Assembly: GCA_966211525.1 (NCBI GenBank)
Contig: CBIHOZ010000008.1
Coordinates: 17,990-81,989, forward strand
Origin: Ohtaekwangia sp966211525
GTDB taxonomy: Bacteria; Bacteroidota; Bacteroidia; Cytophagales; Cyclobacteriaceae
Direction: 5' to 3'
Length of the DNA stretch: 64,000 nucleotides
Shown: positions 62,767 through 64,000 of the stretch, piece by piece
Layout: every line of letters begins with the position of its first letter
Position numbering within the stretch: the first letter of the stretch is position 1
Notes under the pieces: model-generated
Databases searched by the model: none
What the model was told of the DNA's origin: nothing
What the model saw: only the letters and a program-made list of their open reading frames with translations
Translations under genes and position numbers: made by a program

Positions 62767-64000
62767 TTATTCATACTTTAATGTATTGGCAGGATTTACC
62801 CGTGCCGTTTTTAAAACCTGGAAGCTTACCGTGAATGCCGCAATTAAAAAAACTACGATCATCGGTATCAAAAACAAAAACCATTGTAACGCAATCCTAT
62901 ACGGATAATGCCGCAGCCAGCTATCCATGGAGAAGTATGCTATCGGCAGTGACAATAAAATAGCAATGGCAACGAGTCTCATAAAATCAGATGACAGTAA
63001 TGCAATGATATTAAGCAAAGATGCACCCAATGCCTTGCGTATACCAATCTCCTTCGTACGTTGTACAGCGGTATACGATGAAAGTCCTACAAGTCCCAGG
63101 CACGATATAATTATACCAAGTCCGGTAAATATAGAGATGATACTGGCAAAACGCTTTTCATCCATATACTGCGAATAATATCGATCTTCTATAAATGAAT
63201 ACCGGAACGGATTACCCGGAAAGAACTTTTTATAGATAGTCTCAACCACCGGAATGAGTTCATGCTTGCGGGCATCAGCTATCCGTATGGAGGTAGGACC
63301 GTATGTGCTATACGTAGGTAAAAATACAATGGGTTCCATCGGCTTCTTTAACGACTCCTGGTGAAAGTCATTAACCACACCAATTATAGTCCACTTTCTT
63401 TTATCATCAATAATCTCCTGTCCCACCGCTTCTTCTGCATTGGCAAAACCAAATAACTTTACAGCGTTCTGATTAATAACGGCCACCGTAATATCATCGA
63501 AATTTACTTTATGATCCGTAGCAACAAACTTTCTTCCGGTTATAACCGATATACCATACGTATCAAATAAATTATAGTCAGCCCCGAGAAAACTTGTAGT
63601 ATTGTGTGATTCGGCCGGTTGATTGCTTATGCTAAAATAAAAACCTCTCCCCAACCGATCTCCGGGCAAGCGACTCGAAGTTGCTGCACTCGCAATACCG
63701 TTGGTATGCACCAGTTCATTCTTGAAATTCTCCACACGCTCTACAAATGTTGAGTCCCATGCCATAAGCTCTGGTCCTTCTACCACCATCACATCATTGA
63801 TGTTCATGCCCAGGTCAGCCGTATTCATAAAGCGCAATTGCTTTGATACAATGAGTGTACCGGTTATCAACGCTGCAGAAGCGGTAAACTGAAATATTAC
63901 CAATGCTTTTCGCAGATAGTGTCCACTGGACGAACGTTGAAATTTACCTTTCAACACTTTAACCGGCTGATACGAAGAAAGCACAAAAGCCGGATAGAAA
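62767..64000 (-). CDS. MacB/FtsX-type ABC permease, N-terminus beyond window
   Basis: About 411 C-terminal residues of a permease of the type common in Bacteroidota (two FtsX halves, about 780-800 residues when complete). The visible part starts FYPAFVLSSYQPVKVLKG, the linker before the second half. It continues with one helix (ALVIFQFTASAALITGTLIV), a MacB-like periplasmic core, and three C-terminal helices (LGIIISCLGLVGLSSYTAV, LSSDFMRLVAIAILLSLPIAY and WFLFLIPMIVVFLIAAFTV). The conserved RTKEIGIRKALGAS is present. The ATPase is expected elsewhere. It exports or senses an unknown substrate. Confidence 0.93.
   Translation of the reverse strand, partial: FYPAFVLSSYQPVKVLKGKFQRSSSGHYLRKALVIFQFTASAALITGTLIVSKQLRFMNTADLGMNINDVMVVEGPELMAWDSTFVERVENFKNELVHTNGIASAATSSRLPGDRLGRGFYFSISNQPAESHNTTSFLGADYNLFDTYGISVITGRKFVATDHKVNFDDITVAVINQNAVKLFGFANAEEAVGQEIIDDKRKWTIIGVVNDFHQESLKKPMEPIVFLPTYSTYGPTSIRIADARKHELIPVVETIYKKFFPGNPFRYSFIEDRYYSQYMDEKRFASIISIFTGLGIIISCLGLVGLSSYTAVQRTKEIGIRKALGASLLNIIALLSSDFMRLVAIAILLSLPIAYFSMDSWLRHYPYRIALQWFLFLIPMIVVFLIAAFTVSFQVLKTARVNPANTLKYE

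Noticed and set aside
1..64000. tRNA, rRNA, insertion sequence, integrase or prophage
   Set aside because: No cloverleaf, ribosomal RNA segment, transposase or integrase reading frame was recognised by eye; a covariance scan would be needed to exclude small RNAs fully.

Overview
The window comes from a Bacteroidota chromosome, most likely a Cytophagales-type soil or aquatic glycan degrader. The grounds are two SusC/SusD pairs, an Oar-like TonB receptor, a secreted protein ending in a type IX secretion (T9SS) sorting domain, a FecI/FecR/STN-SusC signalling set, a lack of Shine-Dalgarno sequences, and one clear TAnnTTTG promoter box. The genus cannot be fixed from sequence alone. No rRNA, tRNA, CRISPR array, insertion sequence or prophage was seen.

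Layout. (1) 1-2674: two short-chain dehydrogenases (SDRs) and an AraC regulator. Both SDR genes carry the same precisely spaced promoter/operator block. (2) 2768-15473: a polysaccharide utilisation locus with a GH71/99-like enzyme, a DUF3823 lipoprotein, SusD, SusC and a GH92 alpha-mannosidase. A divergent membrane-spanning SARP-like regulator with an extracytoplasmic Kelch-type sensor sits beside it. An alpha-mannan-type substrate is the best guess. (3) 15513-22206: an ABC exporter, three more SDRs, a DinB protein, an AraC regulator, and a TetR regulator whose palindromic operator is found in front of both tetR and the adjacent SDR. (4) 23152-29989: a large T9SS cargo protein (beta-helix, PKD, malectin), then a glycerophosphodiesterase paired with an Oar-like TonB receptor.

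(5) 30452-37238: the most unusual block, a five-gene, fully overlapping operon of the MoxR-vWA-beta-propeller (bpX) ternary type, a class proposed to act in biological conflict. One gene is broken by an in-frame TAA. The vWA/propeller protein ends in a domain resembling the C-terminal domain of ribosomal protein bL12. The operon is bracketed by degenerate 8-bp repeat arrays in inverted arrangement. (6) 37392-40094: a protein made almost entirely of nine helicase-associated (HA) repeats, and a DinB protein. (7) 40428-46054: a TetR-controlled tripartite export operon (ABC, HlyD, TolC) whose ABC subunit has a degenerate ATPase site. (8) 46144-51720: a type B carboxylesterase, a tandem universal stress protein and an orphan multi-PAS histidine kinase.

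(9) 51804-59914: a second SusCD locus with an endonuclease/exonuclease/phosphatase-family enzyme, controlled by an ECF sigma factor, a FecR anti-sigma factor and an STN-domain SusC. A possible antisense RNA terminator lies in the susC leader. (10) 60150-64000: a HAMP-GAF membrane protein without an output domain, a DUF2807 lipoprotein, and the C-terminal part of a MacB/FtsX-type permease.

Across the window, isoleucine following a codon ending in T is usually written ATA. This gives a visible excess of TATA words inside genes.
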